From: Gammaproteobacteria bacterium
Lineage (GTDB): Bacteria > Pseudomonadota > Gammaproteobacteria > Steroidobacterales > GCA-2729495
Reading direction: 5' to 3'
Assembly (NCBI GenBank): GCA_024277915.1
Contig: JAJRUG010000112.1
Span: 1 to 64,000, forward strand
DNA length: 64,000 bases
Each line of letters begins with the position of its first letter. Position 1 is the stretch's first letter. This document shows positions 34,279 to 43,113 of this stretch, in pieces. The notes below the pieces were generated by a model. The model was given only the letters and a program-made list of their open reading frames with translations. It was not told the origin of the DNA and did no database searches. Position numbers and translations under genes: made by a program.

Positions 34279-34902
34279 TCACCCGGGGACACATCCACCC
34301 GGGTCAGAACGAGCGCCAAACCGCATGCACAGTTGTTCGATCTCGTCAGGATCCAGCGATTCATCCATCAAACGACACTGAAAACGGCCGTCAGCCTGTT
34401 CCGGGCTGATGTGATGACAAAATGAACAGACGCCAACCTGCTGACTGCCGCGCTGCCTGGCCAGTTCCCCCAGAATCTGCCGGAGACCATCGGCGGTCTG
34501 TTCACATTGCGACCGGGTTAACTGGTTCGTCGCTTTGACAATCACCTCAACAGGATCCAGGTGTAGCAGGCTTTGTGCACTGTCGGTCAGACTAAAAAGA
34601 CTGCTCCTGCCATCGTGGGCACACCGGGTACGCTTCAAGTAGCTTTTCTCTTCCAGGCTCTTGACGGTCTGCGAGGCGGTACCCTTGGTCGTACCATGGA
34701 ACTCCGCAAAAGCAGAGACAGTCCGGGAGAATCTGTTCGCACGCGCAAAAAACCGCAATGCCATCCATTGTGCCGGGGTCAAACCACCGGAAAAACAATC
34801 GCCATACGCTGTCCTGCCCAGATGAAGGGCCAGCTCCGCCAGTTGAGTCTCGATTGCCACGGGTTTGTTCGGCATCAGCGGATAGTAGCGATTCGAAACC
34901 AT
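34279..34902 (-). CDS. MarR-like regulator with C-terminal Cys4 motif
   Basis: A 207-residue winged-helix regulator. The DNA-binding part (about 25-130) has LTPAQWMALRFFARANRFSRTVSAFAEFHGTTKGTASQTVKSLEEKSYLKRTRCAHDGRSSLFSLTDSA, a normal MarR core. Beyond it is an extra domain with cysteines 159, 162, 176 and 192 (CxxC-x13-C-x15-C), a fifth at 204 and two His at 163-164. Such an arrangement could hold Fe-S, Zn or a redox disulfide. It is divergent from the glutaredoxin fusion gene, with start codons only 67 bases apart (34902 versus 34970), and convergent with erpA, so it likely regulates that gene pair in response to iron-sulfur or oxidative state. Confidence 0.82.
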   Translation of the reverse strand: MVSNRYYPLMPNKPVAIETQLAELALHLGRTAYGDCFSGGLTPAQWMALRFFARANRFSRTVSAFAEFHGTTKGTASQTVKSLEEKSYLKRTRCAHDGRSSLFSLTDSAQSLLHLDPVEVIVKATNQLTRSQCEQTADGLRQILGELARQRGSQQVGVCSFCHHISPEQADGRFQCRLMDESLDPDEIEQLCMRFGARSDPGGCVPG

Positions 34903-34969
34903 ATTGACAATCAGCCTGAGAGCCGATAGGTTCGATTCCTCCTTACACCAAGCTCAGCAGGAATTGATT

Positions 34970-35887
34970 ATGGACCTTGATCCGGCGACCCGGGAAACCA
35001 TTGAAACGCTCTTGAATGCCAACGAAGTTGTGCTGTTCATGAAAGGAAACCCGCAGCAGCCGCAATGCGGTTTTTCAGCCAGCACAATTGCCGCGCTCAG
35101 CAAATTCGTACCTGACTTCGTTTCGATAGATGTGCTGCAGCACCCGGACCTGCGAGAAGGCATCAAGGCCTATGCAAACTGGCCGACTATTCCGCAACTG
35201 TATGTCAAGGGTGAACTCATTGGGGGCAATGACATTATTCTGGAGATGTCCTCCTCGGGTGAACTTGCCCAGGTTTTCGGCCTGGATACTCCGGAGCGCA
35301 CCGAACCCACCATCACCCTTGCTGATCAAGTGGCTGAAGCCATGCGTCACGCAGCACAGGATCAACCTGATCTGGCGATGCACCTTGATATTGACGCGGC
35401 CTGGCAACACAAGCTTAGCCTTGCACCGGCTTCAGGTGATGAAATCAAAGTAGTCATCGACAATATTGAAATCCTGCTTGATAACTGGGCCGCTTCACGC
35501 GCATCGGGTCTTCATATTGTTTTGGAAGAAACACTGACCGGAACAAGTTTTCGGTTCGATAATCCAAATGCACCACCACCGGTAAAAGACCTGTCGGTGC
35601 AAACCCTGAAAGAAAAACTGGACGCTGGTGAAATGACCAACCTGTACGATGTGCGTCCCAAAAAAGAGAATGCTGCTACGATCAGCCAGGCACAGCCTCT
35701 GGATGACAAAGCCGCCATGACAATCGAAGATCTGCCAAAAGATACGGCACTGGTATTTCACTGCCATTCCGGAAAAACCAGCCGGGTAGTAGCGGAACGT
35801 TATCGCCTCAAGGGGTTTACCGATGTCTATAGCGTTACCGGAGGAATTCTGGCCTGGATCAAGGAAACAGACTCTGCCGCGAGCTAG
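34970..35887 (+). CDS. Monothiol glutaredoxin - IscA-like - rhodanese fusion
   Basis: A 305-residue three-domain protein. Residues 1-105 are a monothiol glutaredoxin (Grx4/GrxD type) with the CGFS active site at Cys33 and WPTIPQLYVKGELIGGNDI. Residues about 125-205 read like an A-type carrier (VVIDNIEILLDNWAASRASGLHIVLEE...FRFDNPNAPPP, compare the ErpA core) but lack all three carrier cysteines. The C-terminal ~90 residues are a rhodanese with the active-site loop FHCHSGKTSR and the pattern YSVTGGILAW. I place the start at ATG 34970, which has CAGGAA six bases upstream. The combination suggests Fe-S trafficking or sulfur-transfer from persulfide. Near the erpA gene; the promoter is divergent from the MarR gene. 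Confidence 0.9.
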   Translation: MDLDPATRETIETLLNANEVVLFMKGNPQQPQCGFSASTIAALSKFVPDFVSIDVLQHPDLREGIKAYANWPTIPQLYVKGELIGGNDIILEMSSSGELAQVFGLDTPERTEPTITLADQVAEAMRHAAQDQPDLAMHLDIDAAWQHKLSLAPASGDEIKVVIDNIEILLDNWAASRASGLHIVLEETLTGTSFRFDNPNAPPPVKDLSVQTLKEKLDAGEMTNLYDVRPKKENAATISQAQPLDDKAAMTIEDLPKDTALVFHCHSGKTSRVVAERYRLKGFTDVYSVTGGILAWIKETDSAAS

Positions 35888-35947
35888 CGAGGTTGGCGAC
35901 AACACCATCAGAAAAATAAAAGGCGGCTGTGTACTGGTCGAACCTGG

Positions 35948-36036
35948 ACAAGCATCAACGGCGGAACCGGAATCAGCCTGAACTACTACGACCCCGACGC
36001 CGGCCAGTGGGTACAGAACAGGGTAGATGGAATTTG
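35948..36036 (+). pseudogene. Relic of the C-terminal core end of an Rhs protein
   Basis: The plus-strand frame reads TSINGGTGISLNYYDPDAGQWVQN followed by a stop at 36034-36036. LNYYDPDAGQW is the closing motif of Rhs/YD-repeat core domains. No other Rhs coding sequence is next to it. It is the third Rhs relic in the window. Confidence 0.65.
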
Positions 36037-36344
36037 AGGAGTCAGATGACTCGGGAAAGACTTGGAAAATATGGTTTGAAGGATTCTACGCACGGCAGGC
36101 AAAATGATCTTGTTTGATGTACCAGTCGGTGCAAGACAAGAATGCGAAAGTAGTACCGGCCATTGCGATCAGAAACAGTACCAATTTGAATTGGTTCTTA
36201 CCAATACTATGACCACGACCTCGAATCTATTGCTATACTGCATCAATTGATGGATTTGCCACTGCACCGCGGGTAACCACCAGGTCATTCCTCTAATATT
36301 ACTTGTTTTTTCAAGCAACTAACGAAGGTTTTCGAGAAGGGAAG
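36037..36344. other. Intergenic sequence without recognised genes
   Basis: After the Rhs relic there is about 300 bp with no supported gene before the SHOCT lipoprotein. It becomes AT-rich towards 36300, where the promoter of the next gene should lie. I see no tRNA, terminator hairpin or repeat. Confidence 0.5.
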
Positions 36345-36953
36345 ATGCTACATTCAAATGCGATGCGCAACCTGATTCTTGTCATCACTTTGGCTTCTTT
36401 CTTGACAGCATGCGGTGGTCGAAAACCGGATCCAGTCGCTGAGTATAAGGTCGGTGATGAAGCACTAACATGTAATGGTATAAGAGCCGAAGCCGCGTAT
36501 ATCGACATGCAGGTATCCAAGCTGATTCCTGAGCAAAAAAAGGCCGGAAAGAATGTTGTTCTTGGCGTAACTGGTTACTTCTTGTTAGTTCCTTGGTTCT
36601 TTATGGATTTCAGCCGAGCGGAACGCATTGAGATTGATGCATATCAGCAACGTTATTTGGCACTTCAGCAACTGGCGGATAAGAAGGGGTGCAATGTTGC
36701 TAACACAGATGAGTTGGCCGAGTTTGTGGATCGCACGGATACCAGTGATCGGACCGTTGATCCGGAGCAGGCCGATTCATTATCTGAGACAGAAAATCCG
36801 TTAGCAGCTGAGACCAACACAGTTCCTGAAAGAATAGACGCTGTAGCCAAGAGACTGGAGGTGCTGCACGACTTCTATGCGGCGGGCTTAATTTCAGACG
36901 AAGAATATGCGGAGCGCCGTAAAGTAATTCTGGATGAGGCCATGAAAGAATAA
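36345..36953 (+). CDS. SHOCT-domain lipoprotein
   Basis: A 202-residue lipoprotein from the ATG at 36345 with a GAAGGG ribosome binding site. The signal peptide ends in the lipobox FLTAC. A second hydrophobic segment (VLGVTGYFLLVPWFFMDF, about residues 70-90) suggests an additional membrane contact. The C-terminal KRLEVLHDFYAAGLISDEEYAERRKVILDE is a SHOCT helix pair. The region between is low-complexity and acidic. Function unknown; proteins of this kind sit in the envelope. Confidence 0.75.
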   Translation: MLHSNAMRNLILVITLASFLTACGGRKPDPVAEYKVGDEALTCNGIRAEAAYIDMQVSKLIPEQKKAGKNVVLGVTGYFLLVPWFFMDFSRAERIEIDAYQQRYLALQQLADKKGCNVANTDELAEFVDRTDTSDRTVDPEQADSLSETENPLAAETNTVPERIDAVAKRLEVLHDFYAAGLISDEEYAERRKVILDEAMKE

Positions 36954-37003
36954 AGCAATGCTGCCAGCATATTGCAATCGGCACAATAATCGGGTCGGAG
37001 AAT

Positions 37004-37675
37004 CTATTGCCCCCAGCCAACACTTGCAAGCCAGGTACTAATATTCGAAAACTCATCGATTGTTTGAACAATCATTGTCGGCTCCGCCTCCGCTAATTCT
37101 TCACGGCTCCCAAAGCCCCACAGCACGCCGATTGAACGAAGACCATTTTTTGATGCTGACTGTATATCCACGGCCCGATCACCCACCATGATTGCGTCAC
37201 CATCAATTGCGCCACTGCTCAGCAAAGCGGCTAATTGAGCTTGTTTTGTAACCCCTATATCTCCGCCATCAACAAACTCGAAGTGCTCTTGTATGTCGAA
37301 CATTGATACGATTCTTTTTGCAAAGTCACAGCGCTTCGATGTACACACTCCCAGTCGCATCCCTTTCCTTTTGAATTTATTCAGAGCTGGCACAATACCA
37401 AGGTACAACCGGTTCTCCGAGTACCCCACTTCCGAATACCGCTCCCGGTAGCTGCTGACCAGCTGCGGAATTTTTGAGACATCGAGGCCGGGAGCAAGAC
37501 TGATAAACATCTCGTCAAGCGGGGGGCCAATCTGTTTGCGAACTGCATTCTCAGAAACAACCGGCAACCCGTGCATCTCAAGCGCGTAGTTGGCACAGCG
37601 ATATATCCCCGTGCTGGGATCGCTGATCGTCCCGTCAAGATCCAGCACCAGCGTACTGCACTCAAGCTTTACCAT
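37004..37675 (-). CDS. HAD-family phosphatase (phosphoglycolate-phosphatase-like)
   Basis: A 223-residue haloacid-dehalogenase hydrolase. Motif I is LVLDLDGTISDPSTG with the nucleophile Asp, motif II is LGVCTSKR (Thr/Ser), the Lys is in VTKQAQLAALL and motif IV is IMVGDRAVDI. An insert cap of the C1 type fits a Gph/PGP-like enzyme acting on small phosphates. It is convergent with the SHOCT lipoprotein. The exact substrate is unknown. Confidence 0.85.
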   Translation of the reverse strand: MVKLECSTLVLDLDGTISDPSTGIYRCANYALEMHGLPVVSENAVRKQIGPPLDEMFISLAPGLDVSKIPQLVSSYRERYSEVGYSENRLYLGIVPALNKFKRKGMRLGVCTSKRCDFAKRIVSMFDIQEHFEFVDGGDIGVTKQAQLAALLSSGAIDGDAIMVGDRAVDIQSASKNGLRSIGVLWGFGSREELAEAEPTMIVQTIDEFSNISTWLASVGWGQ

Positions 37676-37730
37676 CGTAGTCCTGTAGCCTTTTGCGACT
37701 GTTTCTTGGACCCGGACTCAGGAACAGAAG

Positions 37731-39362
37731 CTACTCCCGCTCCAGCCGAAGATACCGGCTCGGCGGCGTGCCCCGGGATGAATCAATCCAGCCTTTAACA
37801 TCGGTGGATATCAGACGCTTGCCGATATAGTAGAAAAGCGGAATCATCGGATACTCGGACATAAATACTGTTTCTGCGCGTTGCAGTAATCTCTGGCGCT
37901 CATCAGGATCTTTTGCCAGGTTCGACTGATAGAGCAACTCATCATACTCCGTGCTGGAAAACCTTGGCCAGTTGTTCGGGCTATCGCCGTCCATGTTTTG
38001 CAAAAATGCGTAGGGGTCATTGTATGACGCCATGTAGAACCAGCGAATAACCTCGAAATCACCGGTATTGATTTTCCGGTTCAACATGCGGAATTCCATA
38101 TTGATAATTTCCGCCTGGACTCCTACGGCCTGCCACATGGCTGCCAGTGCAACCATGATTTTCCGGTTCTCCTGTTTGGTATCGTATTGCAGCGTGAAAC
38201 GCAACGGATTGTCCTCGCCAAAGCCTGCTTCCCGCAGCAGTTTTCTTGCCAGTTCTTGCCTTTCATTTAACGGCACAAGCTGGTCCGGAATGGTAATTCC
38301 ATCGTAATTATCAAATACCGTAGGGGTCCATGCATATGCCGGTGTCACACCTGTGCGCAACAACTTATCGGTTATCGCTTCACGATCCAGCGCAATGTTC
38401 AGCGCCCTTCTGACCCGCAGATCGTCGAAAGGCGGCTTGGCCATATTGATAACCAAAAAGTACGTTCCTGGCGAAGGTACACGATGCAGGGTTTCAGGAA
38501 TGTTTTCTCGAATCCATGCCAGCTTGTCGGAAGGATAGTTGAGCACGATATCCAGCTCTCCGACACGGAAACGCCGCAGTGATGTCGCAAGATCCTGAGT
38601 CGGGTGGTAGTAGACCTCATCTATCTGCACTGAATCCGCATCATAGAAATATGGATTCTTGACGAGCTTGACATATGACTGCGGCACCCGCTCAGCGAGC
38701 ACAAAGGGGCCACTGGAAACCATACGCCCCGGGCGTGTCCAGGCTTTGCCATACTTCTCGATCACATGACGTGGCACCAGACCCAACTGCATGTTACCAA
38801 TCAATTCGAGAAAGTAGGGCACGGGCTGGGTTAACCGGAATTCCACAGTGAATTTGTCAAGTGCAGTAACACCGAGCGATTCCACCTCTGCTTCACCGCG
38901 AATGATTTTGCGGGCATTCTCGAAAACGAAGAACGGCGCCCCCATAAAGGAACCCGTTTTGGGGTCTATGAGGCGCCGGTAGGAATAGACGAAATCATCC
39001 GCATCGATCAGTTTGCCATCAGACCAGCGCAGGTCCGTTCGCAGTTTGAATGTGTATACAGTGCCGTCTTCGCTGACAGTCCATTCAGTTGCTCCTGCCA
39101 ATTCCGGAACTGATTTTTCGTTACGGGCCATCAGGCCCACATACATATCCGTAACAATAGGCGATGCCATGGTGCCCGCTGCCAACGTCGGATCCAGCGA
39201 CCAGGGTGCGGCGGCCGTACCCCGGTGCAACACCACAGGGTCATCTGTGGCGGCAGATGCCACTGAGACCAGAACAATAAAAAGGCAGAAGAACCGGTTC
39301 AGGCGTACAAACCAGCCGGAAAGAAGCAACCGATGATATTCAGTCAAATGAAATTCATTCAC
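37731..39362 (-). CDS. Peptide/nickel-type ABC substrate-binding protein
   Basis: A 543-residue periplasmic binding protein of the OppA/DppA (SBP family 5) type. Seen are the signal peptide hydrophobic run RFFCLFIVLVSVASAA, LDPTLAAGTMASPIVTDMYVGL, the strand VPELAGATEWTVSEDGTVYTFKLRTDLRWSDGK, FDDLRVRRALNIALDREAI and the C-terminal repeats of the family. The likely start is GTG 39362, overlapping the stop of the upstream PD40 gene by eight bases (GTGAATGA), which suggests translational coupling; a longer frame to 39416 would overlap by 62 bases. No permease or ATPase genes follow. It may be an orphan binding protein working with the two propeller lipoproteins. Confidence 0.82.
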   Translation of the reverse strand: MNEFHLTEYHRLLLSGWFVRLNRFFCLFIVLVSVASAATDDPVVLHRGTAAAPWSLDPTLAAGTMASPIVTDMYVGLMARNEKSVPELAGATEWTVSEDGTVYTFKLRTDLRWSDGKLIDADDFVYSYRRLIDPKTGSFMGAPFFVFENARKIIRGEAEVESLGVTALDKFTVEFRLTQPVPYFLELIGNMQLGLVPRHVIEKYGKAWTRPGRMVSSGPFVLAERVPQSYVKLVKNPYFYDADSVQIDEVYYHPTQDLATSLRRFRVGELDIVLNYPSDKLAWIRENIPETLHRVPSPGTYFLVINMAKPPFDDLRVRRALNIALDREAITDKLLRTGVTPAYAWTPTVFDNYDGITIPDQLVPLNERQELARKLLREAGFGEDNPLRFTLQYDTKQENRKIMVALAAMWQAVGVQAEIINMEFRMLNRKINTGDFEVIRWFYMASYNDPYAFLQNMDGDSPNNWPRFSSTEYDELLYQSNLAKDPDERQRLLQRAETVFMSEYPMIPLFYYIGKRLISTDVKGWIDSSRGTPPSRYLRLERE

Positions 39363-40434
39363 CGAGCATAGGCTCGCCCCATTCAGGATCATAGGGTACG
39401 GCGTTTTCCGGGCCAAGGTTCAGTGAAGATACATCCATGATATGAGTACGTATCCCGCCAAACCCCTCGCCAGTGGCGCGACCCCAATTCATCTTCTTGC
39501 CGTCAGGAGAAACTGTGGCAAGAATATTCAGCTTATCGCTGAATGTCAGGCGCGTATGTTCGTCTGTCGCGAGATTGCCCAGAAAAATTTCCCAGTTGTG
39601 GTCCATGGCTTTTACGTACACGTAGTGCTGCCCGTCCGGTGTTGGATGCGGATGCCAGTTCATCGCACGATCATAGGTATGGCGCCGCCAGTTCGTGCCA
39701 TCTTTTTTAATCGTAAAAATGGTCATCGGGGTCGGCTTCACATCGCCAAAGTCTTCATCGCGCCAGGCCCGGAAAATAATATGCTCGTTATCCTGCATAA
39801 AAAATGGCGCGCCTTCATGCCAGTCGGTTGTGTTGGTAACCCTTTGTTCATCCGTGCCATCAGATCGCATCACCCAGATATCCATATTGCCGTCAATCTG
39901 GCGGCCAAAGGTAATCCACTCTCCGTCCGGTGATACCGAGACCTCGGCCTCGTAGTACTTGTTATTGGTCAATCGCTGGATATTCTTGCCATCCAGATCA
40001 GAGGTGTACAACTCGCCGCCCTGTGGATAGTTCGCCGGGTCAGTCCAGTCCCCCGGTGGCATATCCATGTTGTCCCGTGTCGATGTCCAGACCACGCGTT
40101 TTTGATCAGGGAAAAAATAGGAACAGCCATCCTGACCACGATCGTTGACCCGCCAGACTTCTTCACCATCGTCAGTGAAAATATAGGTCAGGTTTCCGTC
40201 TCCACCCCGAGCCGAGGGTACCGCATCCGGATCCTTGGTCTGGGCAATCAGGTATCTTGAATCCGGCGCCCAATAGGCCTCGGCAGCAACAGGGATATTG
40301 GGCACCATGTAGGACGGCAGTTCCCGGCTGTCCGCTCTTTTGAACTCGGGTTTCCCCGATTGGTCGGGAGCACAGGCAACCAATGCCAGAGTGGCAATTG
40401 CTATCGCCAATGCCGGTCGGATTGAGAAAGCCAT
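39355..40434 (-). CDS. PD40/WD40-like beta-propeller lipoprotein B
   Basis: A 359-residue propeller lipoprotein. The start is ATG 40434 with an AGGAGGGG ribosome binding site six bases upstream; the lipobox is LVAC. TolB-like PD40 blades recur: YYEAEVSVSPDGEWITFGRQIDGNMDIWVMRSDGTDEQRVT, MTIFTIKKDGTNWRR and KLNILATVSPDGKKMNW. It is a tandem paralogue of the preceding gene (40466-41617), with long shared segments. Its stop overlaps the start of the binding-protein gene. Likely a periplasmic scaffold. Confidence 0.85.
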   Translation of the reverse strand: MAFSIRPALAIAIATLALVACAPDQSGKPEFKRADSRELPSYMVPNIPVAAEAYWAPDSRYLIAQTKDPDAVPSARGGDGNLTYIFTDDGEEVWRVNDRGQDGCSYFFPDQKRVVWTSTRDNMDMPPGDWTDPANYPQGGELYTSDLDGKNIQRLTNNKYYEAEVSVSPDGEWITFGRQIDGNMDIWVMRSDGTDEQRVTNTTDWHEGAPFFMQDNEHIIFRAWRDEDFGDVKPTPMTIFTIKKDGTNWRRHTYDRAMNWHPHPTPDGQHYVYVKAMDHNWEIFLGNLATDEHTRLTFSDKLNILATVSPDGKKMNWGRATGEGFGGIRTHIMDVSSLNLGPENAVPYDPEWGEPMLGE

Positions 40435-40465
40435 GGATATCCCCTCCTGCTCGGGACTGGACAAG

Positions 40466-41617
40466 TTATGGTTTGGTGATACCTGGCACACCCTGATAAT
40501 TTTCCGGTCCGAGGTTGAACGATGTCATGTCCATCACATAGGTTAACAAGCCATTGTCACTTTCACCTTCCCGTGCACTGGCAAACAACATTTTTGTGCC
40601 ATCCGGCGACAGGGAGGGCAGACCATCAAACCCATCGTTGAAAGTAAGTCGAACCGGATCGCCACCTTTCAGATCGCCAAGATAGACTTCCCAGTTCCGT
40701 GGCGGGACGATTCGAACAAACACGTAATGCTGCCCGTCGGGAGCAGGATACGGCGCCCAGTTCATATCTTCATCAAAGGTTCTCTGGGTTCGCTCCGTAC
40801 CGTCATGCTTGACGGTAAACACCGTCATCGGTGTTGGAAAGATCGTGCCATAGGTGCTGCGTTTCCAGGCCCGGGTCAGAATGGTTTCATTATCCGGCAG
40901 GTAGAAAGGCGCACCTTCCTGCCATTCATCAGTGAAGGTGATCTGCTGCTCATCTGATCCATCCGGGCGCATCCGCCATAAATCCATCTTGCCATCGATC
41001 TGACGGCCAAAAACCACCCACTCGCCATTGGGCGAAACAGAGACTTCTGCTTCGTAGTATTCGTTATCCGTGAGCCGAACGATGTTCTTGCCTTCCAGAT
41101 CAGAAGTATAAAGCTCGGCTCCCTGCGGATATTCCTTCTCGTTGGACCAGTCGCCAAGCGGCATGTCCATGTTGTCCCGGGTGGAAGTCCAGATGATACG
41201 TTTCATATCCGGAAAGTAGTATGAACAAGCGTCCTGGCCGCGATCATTGATCCGGACGATATCTTCACCCGTATCCGTAAATATGTAGGTCAACGCGCCG
41301 CCGACTCTTGCGCCTTCCGGCTTCTGTGCAGCATCGTCCTGGGTCTGCGCAATCACATGGTAGCTGTCAGATGCATAGTAAGCCTCAGCAGCGGGCGGAA
41401 TATTGGGAATTTTACGGATTGGCAGCTCTGTCCCTGACATTTCAGGCATCGCGGCGCCCTCAGCCGGACTGGCCTCTGTCATCGCATCCTGCTCCGCGGC
41501 CATCGGGGCCTCATCACTACTATCTTGTTCTGAACAAGCAGCGAGAACGCCGAGTGAAATAATGAGCAAACCCATAACCAATGTACGGATCACTGACTGA
41601 ATAGGAAAAGTACTCAT
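40466..41617 (-). CDS. PD40/WD40-like beta-propeller lipoprotein A
   Basis: A 383-residue propeller lipoprotein. The lipobox VLAAC follows a 27-residue signal peptide, and an Ala/Glu/Met-rich linker (DEAPMAAEQDAMTEASPAEGAAMPEM) precedes the propeller. Blades share sequence with the next gene, such as YEAEVSVSPNGEWVVFGRQIDGKMDLW and DNMDMPLGDWSNEKEYPQGAELYTSDLEGKNI. It is the first gene of a three-gene set: propeller A, propeller B and a peptide-type binding protein. The genes face left. Its substrate is unknown; duplication gives two paralogues that differ mainly in the linker. Confidence 0.85.
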   Translation of the reverse strand: MSTFPIQSVIRTLVMGLLIISLGVLAACSEQDSSDEAPMAAEQDAMTEASPAEGAAMPEMSGTELPIRKIPNIPPAAEAYYASDSYHVIAQTQDDAAQKPEGARVGGALTYIFTDTGEDIVRINDRGQDACSYYFPDMKRIIWTSTRDNMDMPLGDWSNEKEYPQGAELYTSDLEGKNIVRLTDNEYYEAEVSVSPNGEWVVFGRQIDGKMDLWRMRPDGSDEQQITFTDEWQEGAPFYLPDNETILTRAWKRSTYGTIFPTPMTVFTVKHDGTERTQRTFDEDMNWAPYPAPDGQHYVFVRIVPPRNWEVYLGDLKGGDPVRLTFNDGFDGLPSLSPDGTKMLFASAREGESDNGLLTYVMDMTSFNLGPENYQGVPGITKP

Positions 41618-41861
41618 GACTTTGTCTCCTTCGCCGTGTTATTTACGGGCTGCTCTGCAACCCTTTGTGTGCGGGAACGGTCGATCATAGCAAGGGATCA
41701 AATCCCCGGCCACAACCGCTCCCGGCCAATACCTGCTGCATATATCGACCCGAAACAGAGCACCTGATCGCCGTAAGCGATACAGTGCACAAAGCAGTTG
41801 CGAATTGATTCAGCTCTGCCGTAAAGTGTCGCCCCCCCAACTCGCTTGAGACCATGTCACA

Positions 41862-43103
41862 ATGACCACGCTGATCAAACCTTTCCGGGCACTTCGGCCG
41901 GCTGCCGGCCAGGCTGAAGCTGTCGCAGCGCCTCCTTATGATGTATTGAATACAGAAGAAGCACGATTGCGGGCCCAGGATCGGCCCAATAGCTTCCTGC
42001 ATATCTCAAAGCCGGAGATTGACCTGCCACCGGAAACGGATCCCTATGCGCCAGAGGTCTATGAAAAGGGTCGGGAAAACCTGCAGCGAATGATCGAAGA
42101 ACATATCGTGGTCCGCGATGATCGCCCTCATTACTATGTGTATCGTCTGAAAATGGGGGAGCATGCCCAGACCGGGCTGGCAATGGTCGGGAATGTTGCG
42201 GATTACGATACCAACAGAATACGCAAACACGAGTTCACCCGCCCGAAAAAGGAAAATGACCGGGTGCGCCAGATAACCGCATTAAATGCACAAACAGGCC
42301 CGGTGCTGCTCGCGTATCGGAGTCATGCTGCTGTCAAATCTATACTCGATGAGGTGACAAAATCCGACCCTGTATACGATCTGGTAGCAGACGACGTAGG
42401 ACATACTCTATGGCTCGTTTCCGATTCTGAACAGGTGACTGCACTGACCGATACCTTTGATGCAATGGATGCATTGTATATAGCTGACGGGCACCATCGA
42501 TCGGCTTCCGCATCACGGGTTGCTGCCACTCGAAAAGCAAGTAATCCGGAGCATTCCGGCGAAGAGATGTACAACTACTTCCTCTGTGTTGCTTTTCCAG
42601 ACAGTGAAATGCAAATTTTCGACTATAACCGGGTAATTCGCGATCTTGCCGGTATGAACCCGGAAGAACTTGTGAACCGCATTCGTGAGCAATTCACAGT
42701 AACTCCCTGCAAGGATGCGCACCGTCCGGAACACCCGGCGCAATTCGGAATGTACCTGGGAGGACAGTGGTATCAGCTGGATATCAATCATGACCTGATT
42801 CCCACGGATGATCCCGTAGCACGTCTGGATGTCAGCCTGCTGCAGAATCACCTTGTTGCGCCTTTGCTGGGTATCAAAGATCAGCGGACCGACGACCGTA
42901 TCGATTTTGTCGGTGGCATCAGGGGGCTTGGCGAACTCAGCAAACGTGTGGACAGCGGCGAAATGGCCGTCGCATTTTCACTGTTCCCTACCAGCATGGA
43001 GGATCTGATGGCTGTCGCAGATGCCGATGAAGTGATGCCGCCGAAATCCACCTGGTTCGAACCAAAACTCGTTGACGGGCTGTTATCCCATGTGCTCGAC
43101 TAG
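41862..43103 (+). CDS. DUF1015 family protein
   Basis: A 413-residue protein with the DUF1015 hallmark start IKPFRALRPAAGQAEAVAAPPYDVLNTEEARLRAQDRPNSFLHISKPEI and the core ALYIADGHHRSASASRVA. It is widespread and soluble; a kinase-like or ligand-binding role has been proposed for relatives, but I cannot assign one here. Its stop comes 10 bases before the ATG of the next gene, so the two are probably cotranscribed. Length is normal. Confidence 0.85.
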   Translation: MTTLIKPFRALRPAAGQAEAVAAPPYDVLNTEEARLRAQDRPNSFLHISKPEIDLPPETDPYAPEVYEKGRENLQRMIEEHIVVRDDRPHYYVYRLKMGEHAQTGLAMVGNVADYDTNRIRKHEFTRPKKENDRVRQITALNAQTGPVLLAYRSHAAVKSILDEVTKSDPVYDLVADDVGHTLWLVSDSEQVTALTDTFDAMDALYIADGHHRSASASRVAATRKASNPEHSGEEMYNYFLCVAFPDSEMQIFDYNRVIRDLAGMNPEELVNRIREQFTVTPCKDAHRPEHPAQFGMYLGGQWYQLDINHDLIPTDDPVARLDVSLLQNHLVAPLLGIKDQRTDDRIDFVGGIRGLGELSKRVDSGEMAVAFSLFPTSMEDLMAVADADEVMPPKSTWFEPKLVDGLLSHVLD

Positions 43104-43113
43104 CAAGCAGAAT

